Origin: an uncultured Gemella sp.
Lineage (GTDB): Bacteria > Bacillota > Bacilli > Staphylococcales > Gemellaceae
DNA: 14,677 bases
Reading direction: 5' to 3'
Assembly: GCA_945869755.1 (NCBI GenBank)
Contig: CAMBPW010000017.1
Span: 1 to 14,677 of the forward strand
Within the stretch, counting starts at the first letter, position 1. Every line of letters begins with the position of its first letter. The notes under the pieces are model-generated. The model searched no databases. It was given only the letters and a program-made list of their open reading frames with translations, and was not told the origin of the DNA. Positions 7,301-14,440 of the stretch are shown here, piece by piece. A program made the translations under genes and the position numbers.

Positions 7301-7983
7301 TTTCCAGAGTTTTTGAAAGCCTCAAAAACTTCGATTCTTTTAATTATTTTAACTATTTTTTGTCCTGATTTATAATTACTTTCACTTAATTCTTTAAGTT
7401 CATTTCTTAAATCTTTAAGTTCTTTTTCTAAATCAAGTTCTGCAAGTAAATCACGGATTGCTTCTGCCCCCATTTTCGCAACAAAAGATCCTACTCCATA
7501 TTTACTTCTAGTTTCACGAACTTCTCGTTCAGATATAATTTGTTTTTTTAGTAAATCTGTTTCACCTGGATCAATTACTATATAAGAAGCAAAATAAATT
7601 ACTTCTTCTAGTTGTCTTGGTGTTAAATCCAACAGTAATCCCATTCTACTTGGAGTACCTTTAAAATACCAAATATGACTAATAGGTGCTGCTAATTCTA
7701 AATGTGCCATTCGTTCACGACGAACTTTTGATAATGTTACATCAACTCCACATTTATCACATTTTATGTTTTTATATCTAACTCTTTTGTATTTACCACA
7801 AGCACATTCCCAGTCTTTTGTCGGACCAAATATTCTTTCACAAAATAGTCCATCATTTTCTGGCTTTAATGTTCTATAGTTTATAGTTTCTGGTTTTGTA
7901 ACCTCTCCATAAGACCAACTTCTTATTTTTTCTGGAGAAGCTAAACTTATTTTCATGTATGAAAAATTATTTACGTCTATCAA
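4324..7983 (-). CDS. rpoC: DNA-directed RNA polymerase subunit beta'
   Basis: Beta' forms, with beta, the catalytic core of RNA polymerase. The 1219-residue protein contains the N-terminal zinc site (C60, C62, C75, C78), the catalytic Mg-binding NADFDGDQ at 454-461 (D456, D458, D460), a second zinc site (C829, C903, C910, C913), the bridge-helix region with SHGARKGLADTALKTADSGY, and the trigger loop MRTFHTGG. The length is close to the Bacillus protein (about 1200). I chose the TTG at 7983, which gives Leu/Met-Ile-Asp-Val-Asn-Asn-Phe as in Bacillus and has AAGGAGG 8 nt upstream; the longer open frame (to 8013) lacks a site. rpoC lies 60 nt after rpoB with no terminator between. Downstream it is followed by infC instead of the rpsL-rpsG-fusA genes usual in Bacilli. 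Confidence 0.98.
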   Translation of the reverse strand: MIDVNNFSYMKISLASPEKIRSWSYGEVTKPETINYRTLKPENDGLFCERIFGPTKDWECACGKYKRVRYKNIKCDKCGVDVTLSKVRRERMAHLELAAPISHIWYFKGTPSRMGLLLDLTPRQLEEVIYFASYIVIDPGETDLLKKQIISEREVRETRSKYGVGSFVAKMGAEAIRDLLAELDLEKELKDLRNELKELSESNYKSGQKIVKIIKRIEVFEAFKNSGNKPEWMIMTVLPVIPPEIRPMVQLDGGRFATSDLNDLYRRVINRNNRLKKLIELRAPGLIVQNEKRMLQEAVDALIDNGRRGRPVTGPGNRTLKSLSNMLKGKHGRFRQNLLGKRVDYSGRSVIVVGPNLKMYQCGLPKEMALELFKPFVMRELVKRELANNIKNAKTQIERTEDHVWDILEDIIREHPVLLNRAPTLHRLGIQAFEPILVEGRAIRLHPLVTTAFNADFDGDQMAVHVPLSKEAQAEARMLMLAAQNILNPKDGKPVVTPSQDMVLGNYYLTLERPGAVGEGMIFKDANEANIAYQNGYIHLHTRIGILAKSFNNITFTEEQNKKLLITTIGKVIFNEILPEEFPYLNEPTKENLEVSTPDKYFISTKDLSENGLKQYLQNIEPVTPFKKGFLSKIISEIFNRFHITETSTMLDRMKDLGFKYSSRAGITVGVSDVFVLPNKYEILEESQKNVDKITHLFRRGLLTEEERYQNVIAQWAKAKDIIQDQLMDSLPATNPIYMMSDSGARGNASNFTQLAGMRGLMASPSGRIMEMPVRSSFKEGLTVLEYFISSHGARKGLADTALKTADSGYLTRRLVDVAQDVIVREKDCGTTRGLRVSALKNGTDEIESLQERLEGRYSKETVVNPNTGEVIVSDGEMITLDKAKEIESAGIESVVIRSAFTCNSRHGVCEKCYGKNLATGEKVEVGEAVGTIAAQSIGEPGTQLTMRTFHTGGVAGADITQGLPRIQELFEARNPKGKALVSEVDGVVTKVEIDINHVRRIYVVSDIQEEREYQDYGASRILVKEGDRVARGQVLTEGSIEPKELLSIAGIQRVQSYLLTEVQKVYRMQGVEISDKHIEVMVRQMLRKVRIINAGDTDLLPGSLVDIHKFTDENAKILAKRGNMATAKPVILGITKASLETESFLSAASFQETTRVLTDAAVKGKVDKLMGLKENVIIGKLIPAGTGMARYNNVEIDHLDVEKETVENTEEISEEIVS

Positions 7984-8043
7984 GAAGCCTACCTCCTTTA
8001 TCTTTAATAGCAACTAACTTTTTATAGTTTATTGTAAGTCTTC

Positions 8044-11000
8044 TTAAATTTCTTCTTCATTAATTAAATCTTCATCATCTGCTTCTTGAATTTCATCTTC
8101 ATATTCATCTTCAGATGTAAGTTTTGATAGTAGTTCCAACATTCCGTCTGTAGAAGTTTCTTCTTCTATTTCAGAAATTTCTTCATTTTCGATAGTATTT
8201 TCTTCTTCTACTTCTTCAATACTTGTAGCAGAATATGAGTGGTGTTCAATAGTATCAGCTATCTCCATATGAGCTAAATCTATTTCATTATCATTTTCAT
8301 CTACTACTCTAAAGTCCATTCCAAGAGCTTGTAATTCTTTCATAAGAACTCTGAATGATTCTGGAACTCCTGGTTTTTGAATATTTTCACCTTTAACTAT
8401 CGCTTCATAAGTTTTAATTCTTCCGTTAGTATCATCTGATTTGTAAGTTAAAATTTCTTGTAATGTATATGCTGCACCGTATGCTTCTAATGCCCATACT
8501 TCCATTTCTCCAAATCTTTGTCCACCAAATTGTGCTTTTCCTCCAAGTGGTTGCTGTGTTACTAGAGAGTATGGTCCTATAGATCTAGCGTGTAACTTAT
8601 CATCTACCATGTGTGCAAGTTTAATCATATACATAACACCTACAGATACACGACTATCAAATGGTTCTCCTGTACGTCCATCATAAAGTACAGTTTTAGC
8701 ATCTTTTGCCATTCCTGCTTCTGCAATTGTCGACCATACGTCTTCATCATTCGCACCATCAAATACTGGTGTCGCTATATGAATTCCTAATTTTTTAGCA
8801 GCCATACCTAAATGCAACTCTAAAACTTGTCCGATATTCATACGTGATGGTACCCCTAACGGGTTAAGCATTACATCAACAGGTGTTCCGTCTGGTAAAT
8901 ATGGCATATCTTCTTCTGGTAAAATATTTGAAATAACACCTTTGTTTCCGTGACGACCTGCCATTTTATCTCCAACACGTATTTTACGTTTTTGGACAAT
9001 AAATACTCTTATTAATTCATTAACACCGTTAGCTAATTCTGCTCCGTCTTCTCGTTTAAATATTTTAACATCAGAAACTACACCATCTGCACCGTGTGGA
9101 ACTCTTAGAGAAGTATCACGAACTTCTTTAGATTTCGCACCGAAAATTGCATATAATAATTTTTCTTCTGGAGTTTGTTCAGTAACTCCTTTAGGTGTAA
9201 CTTTTCCTACTAAAATATCTCCAGATTTTACTTCTGCACCTATTCTTATAATTCCACGAGCATCAAGATTTTTCAGAGCATTTTCTCCTACATTAGGTAT
9301 CTCTCTTGTTATCTCTTCAGGTCCTAATTTTGTATCACGAGTTTCTATTTCATATTCTTCTAAATGAATTGATGTATATACGTCATCTTTTACTAGGCGT
9401 TCACTCATTATAACAGCATCTTCGTAGTTATATCCGTCCCAGTTTACAAAGGCAACTACTAGGTTTTTACCTAAAGCTAGTTCTCCTTTATCCATCGAAG
9501 GTCCATCTGCTAATATATCTTTTTTATCTACTCTATCTCCAACTTTTACAATTGGCTTTTGGTTATATGATGTACTGTGATTAGAACGTACAAATTTATG
9601 AACTTGGTATGTATCTAAATCACCTTTAATTTCTTCTCCATCAAGAATTTCTATACGTCTAACTTTTATTTTATTAGCATCTACATATTCAACTATACCT
9701 GGATACTTAGCTACTACTGCCGCTCCAGAATCTCTAGCTGCCATATGTTCCATTCCTGTTCCTACAAAAGGTGCTTCTGTAATCATCAATGGCACAGCTT
9801 GACGTTGCATGTTAGCCCCCATTAATGCACGGTTTGAGTCATCATTCTCTAAAAACGGAATACACGCTGTTGCCGCAGAAACTACTTGTTTTGGAGATAC
9901 ATCCATGTAGTTCATCATTTCTTTAGGTTTAATAGTGTTATCTCCTCTAAAACGACAAACAACTTCATCATCTAAAAAGTAGCCATTTTCATCAACTTTT
10001 GAATTTGATTGTGCAACTACATATTTATCTTCTTGATCTGCAGTTAAGTAGTACACATCTTTTGTTACATAAGGTCTACCTTCGCTATCAACTTCTACTT
10101 TTCTATATGGAGTCATTATAAATCCATATTCGTTAATTCTTGCATAAGAAGAAAGTGAGTTTATTAGTCCGATATTTGGACCTTCTGGTGTTTCAATAGG
10201 ACACATACGTCCGTAGTGTGAGTAGTGAACGTCACGAACTTCCATACCTGCACGTTCACGAGTCAAACCTCCTGGTCCTAACGCAGATAATTTTCTCTTA
10301 TGCGTTAATTCACTAAGTGGATTTGTTTGATCCATAAATTGTGATAATTGAGAACTTCCGAAAAATTCTTTAATTATTGCTGTAACAGGACGAACGTTTA
10401 TTAATTGTTGTGGAGTTATTTCTTCTGCGTCTTGGATACTCATTCTTTCACGTACTACACGCTCCATTCTTGAAATACCAACTCTTATTTGATTTTGTAG
10501 CAATTCTCCTATACAACGTAAACGTCTATTTCCTAAATGATCTATATCATCAGAATTACCTATTTTTTCATATTCAAAACCATCACTATTTCTTCTATTT
10601 CTTATAAGTAGTAAATAATAATTTATACTTGATAAAATATCAGCAATAGTTAACGTTAATAGATCTTTATCAGGAGAAGCATTACCTAAAATGTGTAAAA
10701 TTTCATCTCCAGATAATTCATCTAAATTATAGTTGTTTCCAACTTTAACAAAATTAACTACTTTAAACATTTGTATTTTTAAAGTATCTTGACCATCTAA
10801 CGAATCGTTCATATTAAATTCAACAACGTTTGCTGTAGTTGCTAATTGTTCGTGCAAACTATCAAGAAGTGTTCTTGTTAATTTTGTTCCTTTTTCTACT
10901 AATATTTCTCCAGTTTCAGTATCAACTATAGGTTCAACTAAAACTTGATTTTCTAATCTTTCAGATACATGTAATTTGTTGTTTAATTTGTAACGTCCAA

Positions 11001-11811
11001 CTTTAGCTAAATCATATCTTTTAGCATCAAAGAACCTAGCGTGTAATGTAGCTTTTGCTGTTTCCACGTTTGTTGGTTCTCCAGGACGCAATTTATCATA
11101 AATAGCTTTTAAGGCAGTTGCTGTATCTTTGTTTTCATCTTTTTCTAATGTACTTAATAGCTCTAAATCTTCTCCAAATAGCTTTATAATTTCTTCATCT
11201 GTGTTAAATCCTAAAGCTCTTACTAAAGTTGTTAAAGGAATTTTTCTAGTTCTATCAATTCTAGCATATACTAGTCCTTTAATATCTTTTTCAAATTCAA
11301 GCCAGGCTCCTCTATTTGGAATAACTGTAGTCTTATACGCATTAGAAATATTTTTCACTTTCAATTTGTCATCTTCTGTGAAATAAACTGACGGAGATCT
11401 TACTAATTGAGAAACAATAACTCGTTCTGCTCCGTTTATTATAAAAGTACCTGTATCTGTCATAAGTGGTAAATCACCCATAAATACTTCTTGTTCTTTT
11501 ATTTCTCCAGTTTCTTTATTTAACAACCTAACTTTCACTCTTAACGGTGCTGCATAAGTAGCATCACGTTCTTTTGATTCATCTATGTTGTATTTTGGTG
11601 TTCCAAGTTTATAATCAATAAATTCTAAACTTAATTTATCGTTGTTTCCTTCTATAGGAGAAACATCTTTAAAAACTTCTTTAACACCAGTTTCTAAAAA
11701 TTTTTCATACGAAGATGTTTGAATTTCTATTAAGTCTGGCAAGTCAATTACTTCAGAAATTCTTGCATAGCTACGTCTTTCTCTATGTTTACCAAATTTA
11801 ATTTTTTGCAA
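8044..11811 (-). CDS. rpoB: DNA-directed RNA polymerase subunit beta
   Basis: Beta forms the other half of the RNA polymerase active-site cleft. The 1255-residue protein follows Bacillus RpoB closely: RSYARISEV near the N-terminus, FIINGAERVIVSQLVRSPSVYF, DDIDHLGNRR, the rifampicin region FFGSSQLSQFMDQTNP (Q488 corresponds to E. coli Q510), PIETPEGPNIGLI, GDKMAGRHGNKGVIS, and GGQRFGEMEVWALEAYGA before the C-terminus. The TTG at 11811 has AAGGGG 8 nt upstream; the GTG three codons earlier runs into that site and is unlikely. The last 58 residues (encoded at 8220-8047) are extra relative to the core, with 28 Asp or Glu and one Lys. That makes the protein about 60 residues longer than Bacillus RpoB. 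It has its own promoter and is followed by rpoC. Confidence 0.98.
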   Translation of the reverse strand: MQKIKFGKHRERRSYARISEVIDLPDLIEIQTSSYEKFLETGVKEVFKDVSPIEGNNDKLSLEFIDYKLGTPKYNIDESKERDATYAAPLRVKVRLLNKETGEIKEQEVFMGDLPLMTDTGTFIINGAERVIVSQLVRSPSVYFTEDDKLKVKNISNAYKTTVIPNRGAWLEFEKDIKGLVYARIDRTRKIPLTTLVRALGFNTDEEIIKLFGEDLELLSTLEKDENKDTATALKAIYDKLRPGEPTNVETAKATLHARFFDAKRYDLAKVGRYKLNNKLHVSERLENQVLVEPIVDTETGEILVEKGTKLTRTLLDSLHEQLATTANVVEFNMNDSLDGQDTLKIQMFKVVNFVKVGNNYNLDELSGDEILHILGNASPDKDLLTLTIADILSSINYYLLLIRNRRNSDGFEYEKIGNSDDIDHLGNRRLRCIGELLQNQIRVGISRMERVVRERMSIQDAEEITPQQLINVRPVTAIIKEFFGSSQLSQFMDQTNPLSELTHKRKLSALGPGGLTRERAGMEVRDVHYSHYGRMCPIETPEGPNIGLINSLSSYARINEYGFIMTPYRKVEVDSEGRPYVTKDVYYLTADQEDKYVVAQSNSKVDENGYFLDDEVVCRFRGDNTIKPKEMMNYMDVSPKQVVSAATACIPFLENDDSNRALMGANMQRQAVPLMITEAPFVGTGMEHMAARDSGAAVVAKYPGIVEYVDANKIKVRRIEILDGEEIKGDLDTYQVHKFVRSNHSTSYNQKPIVKVGDRVDKKDILADGPSMDKGELALGKNLVVAFVNWDGYNYEDAVIMSERLVKDDVYTSIHLEEYEIETRDTKLGPEEITREIPNVGENALKNLDARGIIRIGAEVKSGDILVGKVTPKGVTEQTPEEKLLYAIFGAKSKEVRDTSLRVPHGADGVVSDVKIFKREDGAELANGVNELIRVFIVQKRKIRVGDKMAGRHGNKGVISNILPEEDMPYLPDGTPVDVMLNPLGVPSRMNIGQVLELHLGMAAKKLGIHIATPVFDGANDEDVWSTIAEAGMAKDAKTVLYDGRTGEPFDSRVSVGVMYMIKLAHMVDDKLHARSIGPYSLVTQQPLGGKAQFGGQRFGEMEVWALEAYGAAYTLQEILTYKSDDTNGRIKTYEAIVKGENIQKPGVPESFRVLMKELQALGMDFRVVDENDNEIDLAHMEIADTIEHHSYSATSIEEVEEENTIENEEISEIEEETSTDGMLELLSKLTSEDEYEDEIQEADDEDLINEEEI

Positions 11812-11939
11812 CTGTGTCACCCCTTGGTTTTTTATAAATTTTATATAAAATACCTTTATTAAAAACTATAAAATAGGCATTTTAAAAAGGATAGCCTGTA
11901 ACATATCCATAAATATAAATAAATTACCTGCAATATATC

Positions 11940-11968
11940 ATATTAACATAATTTTATTTTACTGTCAA
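11940..11968 (-). promoter_or_regulatory. Promoter of rpoB-rpoC
   Basis: TTGACA (11968-11963), a 17-nt spacer and TAATAT (11945-11940), with TG one base before the -10, form a near-consensus extended promoter on the minus strand, 18 nt after the methyltransferase stop. Transcription would start near 11933, leaving an untranslated leader of about 120 nt before rpoB. Confidence 0.87.
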
Positions 11969-11986
11969 TTTTTTTACTTAATATTT

Positions 11987-12589
11987 TTACTTATTTTTTA
12001 TTGATTTTAATGTATAATATCCTTTGTTTCTATTAACTACTTCCACATTTTCAAATAATTGTTCCATTAATTTTTTACAGCTAGGCATTCCTTGTTTTTT
12101 CTGAATAACTACCCAAAGTTCACCATCTATATTTAGCCTATCATAACTTTGTGCTATCATTTTATGAACAACTTGTTTACCTGCTCTAATTGGAGGATTT
12201 GTTATTACAATGTCAAATTTTTCTTCTATGCTATCTAAAGCATCATTTTCGTAAAGTTTTATGTTATTTTTCAGTTGATTGAGATTAATATTTTTTGCTG
12301 ATAATTCTAAACTTCTATTGTTTACATCTATCATAGTAAAAGAGAAGTTAGGATATGAGTTACCTAAATAAATAGTTACTACTCCATATCCACATCCTAA
12401 ATCACATACTTTAGCATTTTCTTTATTTGTATAAAATGCTTCTAACAACGACTTAGTTCCAAAATCTACTTCATTTTTTGAAAAAACTCCGTTATCAGTA
12501 TAAAATGAATATCTGTTATTGTTTATATATGAAGTTATTTGTTTTTCAGCACTAGAAATATTAGGATTCTTTGTGTAATAATGTTCCAT
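11987..12589 (-). CDS. Class I SAM-dependent methyltransferase, RsmC/YbxB-like (probable 16S rRNA guanine-N2)
   Basis: This 200-residue protein has a Rossmann-type methyltransferase fold. Motif I, DLGCGYG, lies at 63-69; an acidic residue ends the second strand (MIDVN, 86-90); motif IV, NPPIRAGK, at 131-138 is typical of N-methylating enzymes of the RsmC/RlmG group; and LWVVIQKKQGMPS at 158-170 is the C-terminal signature of that family. The same gene sits between rplL and rpoB in Bacillus subtilis (ybxB). Family knowledge points to rRNA guanine-N2 methylation, but the target base is not shown by the sequence. The ATG at 12589 has an AAAGGTGG site 4 nt before the start; a GTG 36 nt upstream is in frame but lies inside the terminator. 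It has no clear promoter of its own, so it depends on read-through from rplL. Confidence 0.88.
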   Translation of the reverse strand: MEHYYTKNPNISSAEKQITSYINNNRYSFYTDNGVFSKNEVDFGTKSLLEAFYTNKENAKVCDLGCGYGVVTIYLGNSYPNFSFTMIDVNNRSLELSAKNINLNQLKNNIKLYENDALDSIEEKFDIVITNPPIRAGKQVVHKMIAQSYDRLNIDGELWVVIQKKQGMPSCKKLMEQLFENVEVVNRNKGYYTLKSIKNK

Positions 12590-12609
12590 TTTACCACCTT
12601 TAATTACAA

Positions 12610-12648
12610 AAAAGTATATCTGCACTAGCTAGTACGAGATATACTTTT
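12610..12648 (-). terminator. Intrinsic terminator after rplJ-rplL
   Basis: Perfect 12-nt arms AAAAGTATATCT and AGATATACTTTT (12610-12621 with 12637-12648) enclose a 15-nt loop that itself contains the palindrome ACTAGCTAGT. On the minus strand the stem ends in a run of six T. It lies 77 nt after the rplL stop and ends about 20 nt before the methyltransferase start codon. Confidence 0.85.
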
Positions 12649-12725
12649 ATATGTTATTATCATCTTATCTAATATTCATACGAATATTTTGTTTTTTACA
12701 TCTATCTAATTAGTTAAAATTTCAA

Positions 12726-13091
12726 TTATTTAACTTCTACAGTAGCTCCAACTTCTTCAAGTTTAGCTTTGATTTCTTCAGCTTCTTCTTTAGAAACTCC
12801 TTCTTTAAGTGTTGATGGTGCTCCGTCAACTTTTTCTTTAGCTTCTTTTAATCCATCTCCAGTAATTTCACGAACTACTTTGATTACTTTAATTTTTTGA
12901 TCTCCTGCAGATGCTAATACTACATCAAATTCAGTTTTTTCTTCTTCAGCAGCTCCTGCTCCTGCTCCTGCAACTACTGCTACTGGTGCTGCAGCTGTTA
13001 CTCCGAATTCTTCTTCAATTGCTTTTACTAAGTCGTTTAATTCTAAAACTGACATATTTTTGATTGCTTCTAAAATTTGTTCTCTAGTCAT
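12726..13091 (-). CDS. rplL: 50S ribosomal protein L7/L12 (bL12)
   Basis: bL12 forms the flexible stalk dimers that recruit and activate GTPase translation factors such as EF-G and EF-Tu. The 121-residue protein has the N-terminal dimerization helix region (1-30), an Ala-Gly-Val hinge (about 33-48) and the conserved C-terminal factor-binding domain with FDVVLASAGDQKIKVIKVVRE and GLKEAKEKVDGAP. The ATG start has a GGAGGAAA site. It is 42 nt downstream of rplJ and shares its promoter and leader; the terminator after it should make rplJ-rplL the major transcript. Confidence 0.98.
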   Translation of the reverse strand: MTREQILEAIKNMSVLELNDLVKAIEEEFGVTAAAPVAVVAGAGAGAAEEEKTEFDVVLASAGDQKIKVIKVVREITGDGLKEAKEKVDGAPSTLKEGVSKEEAEEIKAKLEEVGATVEVK

Positions 13092-13133
13092 TATATTGTT
13101 TCCTCCAATTTTTTGTAATTAATAATTTTTTAA

Positions 13134-13634
13134 TTAAGCTTCTTGCTCAGCTTTTTTATCTGCTACAGCTTTAACTGCTAATGCAGTATTTCTCATAGGT
13201 GCTGTTAATACAGATAGTAACATAGAAAGTAATCCTTCTTTGCTTGGTAATGTTGCGATAGCTTTAATTTCTTCTTGATTTGCTACTTTACCTTCAATTA
13301 CACCTGCTTTTAATTCTAATGCTTGGTGAGTTTTGGCAAAGTCATTAAGTACTCTAGCTGGCGCAACTGCGTCTTCAGTTGAAAAAGCAATAGCGTTAGG
13401 ACCTGTTAATACTTCATCAAGCCCTTCAATTCCTGCTTGCTCCATTGCACGACGCACTAATGAGTTTTTGTAAACTTTAAATTTCAATCCTTCTTTACGG
13501 ATATTGTTACGTAATTCTGTTACTTCTGCAACATTTAGTCCACGATAATCCGCAATAACGATTGATGAGCTTGCTTTAATTTCTTCAGCAATTTGGTTTA
13601 CAAGTTCTTGTTTTCTCTCAATAGCTTTTGACAT
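13134..13634 (-). CDS. rplJ: 50S ribosomal protein L10 (uL10)
   Basis: uL10 is the base of the ribosomal stalk: its N-terminal domain binds 23S rRNA and its C-terminal helix carries the bL12 dimers. The 166-residue protein shows IVIADYRGLNVAEVTELRN near 25-43, KVYKNSLVRRAM near 53-64 and a C-terminal helix ending KAVADKKAEQEA. Its length is normal. The ATG has a strong AGGAGG site. The L10 leader upstream predicts feedback control by L10 or the L10-L12 complex. In Bacillus this gene follows rplK-rplA; here queT takes that place. Confidence 0.98.
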   Translation of the reverse strand: MSKAIERKQELVNQIAEEIKASSSIVIADYRGLNVAEVTELRNNIRKEGLKFKVYKNSLVRRAMEQAGIEGLDEVLTGPNAIAFSTEDAVAPARVLNDFAKTHQALELKAGVIEGKVANQEEIKAIATLPSKEGLLSMLLSVLTAPMRNTALAVKAVADKKAEQEA

Positions 13635-13665
13635 TGAAATTCCTCCTAATTAGATTTATCAATCT

Positions 13666-13802
13666 CATTGTACCAATAAAATAACCTTTTTGCATGCGAG
13701 AACATACAAAAAGGCATAACATAATACTCTTTTTATTATCGTCCTCGGTAGGATTATTAAAACTTTCGTTCCCTACTGTCTTAGGTACATTTCAAACTGA
13801 CT
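13666..13802 (-). ncRNA. L10 leader: autoregulatory 5' region of rplJ-rplL
   Basis: The leader contains GTACCTAAGACAGTAGG (13788-13772) and later CCTACCGAGGAC (13752-13741). The GTAGG and CCTAC segments pair, and the CCTAAGACA and CGAGG segments form the flanking internal loop typical of the L10-binding site in Bacilli. AAAAAG at 13734-13729 can pair with the CTTTTT that starts the terminator, a possible antiterminator. GGTAC at 13674-13670 can pair with GTACC at the leader's start. Family assignment is by recognised sequence and position; L10 binding is known from relatives. Confidence 0.88.
13685..13714 (-). terminator. Attenuator hairpin in the L10 leader
   Basis: Minus-strand CCTTTTTGTATG and CATGCAAAAAGG form a 12-bp stem (one G-U) with a 6-nt loop, followed by TTATTTTATT. 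It lies about 50 nt before the rplJ start codon and fits premature termination when L10 is in excess. Confidence 0.8.
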
Positions 13803-13808
13803 TTTAAT

Positions 13809-13837
13809 AATATACACTATATGACTAACAATGTCAA
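13809..13837 (-). promoter_or_regulatory. Promoter of rplJ-rplL
   Basis: TTGACA (13837-13832), a 17-nt spacer and TATATT (13814-13809) form a near-consensus promoter on the minus strand. The -35 begins 7 nt after the queT stop codon, and the transcript would start near 13802, just before the L10 leader. Confidence 0.88.
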
Positions 13838-13844
13838 GAGTTTT

Positions 13845-14378
13845 CTATTTATTTTTAAATATATTTTCTAAGTTTATAGTTTTATTTAATAATTCTGTTA
13901 TTACAATACCAATTAACATTACAATTGCTTGTGATACAAATAAACTTCCGTAAATTGACAAAAACACGTCCCATTCAAAAGCAACTTTAGCTCCATTTTC
14001 TCCACCAAAAATTGTTAATTCGTATGCAATAATAGGCATACAAACTAATAAATATATAACAATATTTATTATATGCCTTACTATTCTATTTTTTACAAAT
14101 TTAAAAATATAAATACTTAAAGCTAACGCAACTCCCGTTCCAATAGTTCCAAAAAGTACGTCAATTATTCCTAATGGGCTAAATACATTTGCAATTGCTA
14201 CACCTAAAGTAATAGGCACCCAATATAACGGACTAAAAACTACTAATTGAGCTAACGATTCACTAAAACGAAATTGAACTATTGAGTAAGAAAAACTCAA
14301 ATTCGATAAAGTTAAAACTACATATAAAGCTGCAATTAATGCTTGAATAGTAATTATTTTAATTTTATTATTTCTCAT
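13845..14378 (-). CDS. queT: Queuosine precursor transporter QueT (ECF-type substrate-binding subunit)
   Basis: QueT-family membrane proteins are the substrate-specific subunits of energy-coupling-factor importers for a precursor of queuosine, the modified base at the tRNA wobble position. The 177-residue product is strongly hydrophobic, with about five or six membrane segments (roughly 9-28, 42-64, 70-93, 103-122 and 140-163). It carries the family motif VQFRFSESLA at 34-43 and NVFSPLGIIDVLFGTIGT at 64-81. The ATG has an AAGGAG site 5 nt before it. A promoter and a preQ1-riboswitch-like terminator leader precede it, which supports the substrate call independently. The ECF energizing module is not in this window; such subunits share a module encoded elsewhere. 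Confidence 0.9.
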   Translation of the reverse strand: MRNNKIKIITIQALIAALYVVLTLSNLSFSYSIVQFRFSESLAQLVVFSPLYWVPITLGVAIANVFSPLGIIDVLFGTIGTGVALALSIYIFKFVKNRIVRHIINIVIYLLVCMPIIAYELTIFGGENGAKVAFEWDVFLSIYGSLFVSQAIVMLIGIVITELLNKTINLENIFKNK

Positions 14379-14403
14379 TTTATCTCCTTATCTTGTTCAA
14401 GAG

Positions 14404-14440
14404 AAAAAAATAAACATTAGCAATGAGAGATGCTAATGTT
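14404..14440 (-). terminator. Terminator hairpin in the queT leader
   Basis: Perfect 10-bp arms AACATTAGCA and TGCTAATGTT (14440-14431 with 14422-14413) with an 8-nt loop are followed on the minus strand by TATTTTTTT. This strong intrinsic terminator lies before the queT ribosome site, so it must be regulated or leaky for the gene to be expressed. Confidence 0.88.

Noticed and set aside
10410..10607. Open frame of 65 codons on the plus strand
   Set aside because: It is fully antisense to conserved rpoB sequence and rich in Phe, Leu and Tyr as expected for the complement of AT-rich coding DNA.
11129..11386. Open frame of 85 codons on the plus strand
   Set aside because: It is antisense to rpoB with no ribosome site or family resemblance.
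12590..12625. GTG at 12625 as the methyltransferase start
   Set aside because: It falls inside the terminator loop, has no ribosome site, and the added 12 residues do not resemble the family; the ATG at 12589 has a good site.
12671..12688. Hairpin AATATTC/GAATATT with a T-rich stretch on the plus side
   Set aside because: The stem is short and all A-T except one pair, and there is no plus-strand gene to terminate; it is likely chance in AT-rich DNA.
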